Part shown: piece after piece, positions 4,808 through 5,337 of the stretch
Numbering within the stretch: the first letter of the stretch is position 1
How the letters are laid out: every line of letters starts with the position of its first letter
DNA from: Candidatus Hecatellales archaeon B24
Lineage (GTDB): Archaea > Thermoproteota > Bathyarchaeia > Hecatellales > Hecatellaceae
Length of the DNA stretch: 5,337 nt
Reading direction: 5' to 3'
Assembly (NCBI GenBank): GCA_001593855.1
Contig: LUCC01000065.1
Location: 1 to 5,337 of the forward strand
Notes under the pieces: model-generated
The model's input: only the letters and a program-made list of their open reading frames with translations
Database searches by the model: none
What the model was told of the DNA's origin: nothing
Made by a program: the position numbers and the translations under genes

Positions 4808-5337
4808 TTATTTTTTACGCCAGCCCCGAATCATGCTTTTAAGGGTTTTAAGGCTTTCATAGGGCTCCTGAACGGATTCCACGATCAGGTAGCCGCTGAA
4901 GGAAGCCTTCTTTAAGGCTTTAAGGGTTGAAGGCCAGTCTATTATGCCGTTTCCAATTTTCAGGTGGGAATCTTCGTCTCCAAAGTTGTCGTGAAGATGA
5001 ATATGGCTTATTTTCCCTTTAAACTTTCTAATGAAAGCCTCCACCTGCCCCACGGTTTGGGCATGACCTACGTCTAGGGCTAAACCTAAACCTTCCAAGG
5101 ATCTCTCCGAGAAGAAGGCTTCGAACTCTTCAACGGTTGACAGGAGAGGCCAGTCTCCTTTAGGCATGTTTTCGATGGCAAGGTGGACGCCTAGGTTTTC
5201 AGCCTTTTTTAGAAGTATGCGAACTGATTCGGAGTTTACTTTGAGGGATTTCTTAGGGTAGAAGTATTCTAGGGGGCCTTTGAATCCTGGGTGAATGACA
5301 ACGGTTCCAGCGTCAACCTTGTAAGCCTTCATGACAG
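4808..5337 (-). CDS. Sugar phosphate isomerase/epimerase, AP-endonuclease-2 TIM-barrel family, C-terminal part (cut by window end)
   Basis: The visible 176 residues form the C-terminal two thirds of a COG1082-type barrel that is normally about 260-280 residues long. Counting from the methionine encoded at 5332, motifs are VVIHPG (H15), LGVHLAIENMPKG (E54), LGLALDVGHA (D87, H90), ISHIHLHDN (H112, H114, D115), D121-x-H123 before KIGNGIIDW, and LIVESV (E152). These align in order with the metal ligands of endonuclease IV-fold enzymes. The methionine at 5332 is unlikely to be the true start, because the frame stays open to the window edge and HPG is expected about a third of the way into the protein. 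Members of this family isomerise or epimerise sugars, or act on related compounds; the substrate cannot be read from the sequence. An AP endonuclease role is possible but less likely. A T-rich tract directly follows the stop codon. Confidence 0.85.
   Translation of the reverse strand, partial: VMKAYKVDAGTVVIHPGFKGPLEYFYPKKSLKVNSESVRILLKKAENLGVHLAIENMPKGDWPLLSTVEEFEAFFSERSLEGLGLALDVGHAQTVGQVEAFIRKFKGKISHIHLHDNFGDEDSHLKIGNGIIDWPSTLKALKKASFSGYLIVESVQEPYESLKTLKSMIRGWRKK

Noticed and set aside
5330..5332. ATG at 5332 as the true start of the isomerase gene
   Set aside because: The frame remains open to the window edge, and the HPG motif would fall at residue 15 instead of near residue 100 as expected for the family.

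Overview
This window looks like a compact archaeal chromosome segment made almost entirely of housekeeping genes. The archaeal assignment rests on four things: a Trm-G10-type THUMP methyltransferase, a PRPP synthetase close to the archaeal form, a stand-alone Lrp/AsnC ligand-binding domain, and promoters built around TATA-like boxes. TTG start codons and AGG/AGA arginine codons are common. The overall character suggests the Thermoproteota/TACK side, possibly a Bathyarchaeia-like lineage from a metagenome assembly, but that placement is a guess. I see no rRNA, tRNA, CRISPR array, insertion sequence or phage gene.

Layout from left to right. Bases 2-139 hold the last 45 codons of a branched-chain aminotransferase (+). 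Facing it at 167-1247 (-) is a radical SAM protein of the PflX/COG1313 type whose reading frame is broken near base 714. A 117-bp divergent promoter region separates this from ribose-phosphate pyrophosphokinase at 1368-2246 (+). The kinase 3' end overlaps by 17 bp the 3' end of a small three-helix membrane protein at 2230-2499 (-). A second divergent promoter region (2500-2578) serves that protein and a tRNA-maturation pair on the + strand: the tRNA guanine-N2 methyltransferase (2579-3616) and, 2 nt later, ribonuclease Z (3619-4524). Ribonuclease Z converges, with a 2-nt gap, on a stand-alone Lrp/AsnC ligand-binding domain at 4527-4751 (-). Upstream of that on the same strand is a TIM-barrel sugar isomerase/endonuclease IV-like gene (4808-5337, -), cut by the window edge.

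The clearest functional unit is the methyltransferase/RNase Z pair: one modifies G10 of tRNA and the other trims the tRNA 3' trailer. PRPP synthetase supplies nucleotide, histidine and tryptophan synthesis, the aminotransferase belongs to branched-chain amino acid synthesis, and the Lrp-like domain may sense amino acids. These are neighbours rather than a demonstrated pathway. No stretch longer than 300 bases lacks a gene.

I found no convincing new multi-gene system. The points most worth a second look are the frameshifted radical SAM gene, the unplaced membrane protein with His/Asp residues in or near its helices, and a strong excess of the word AAGCCT/AGGCTT across the window.
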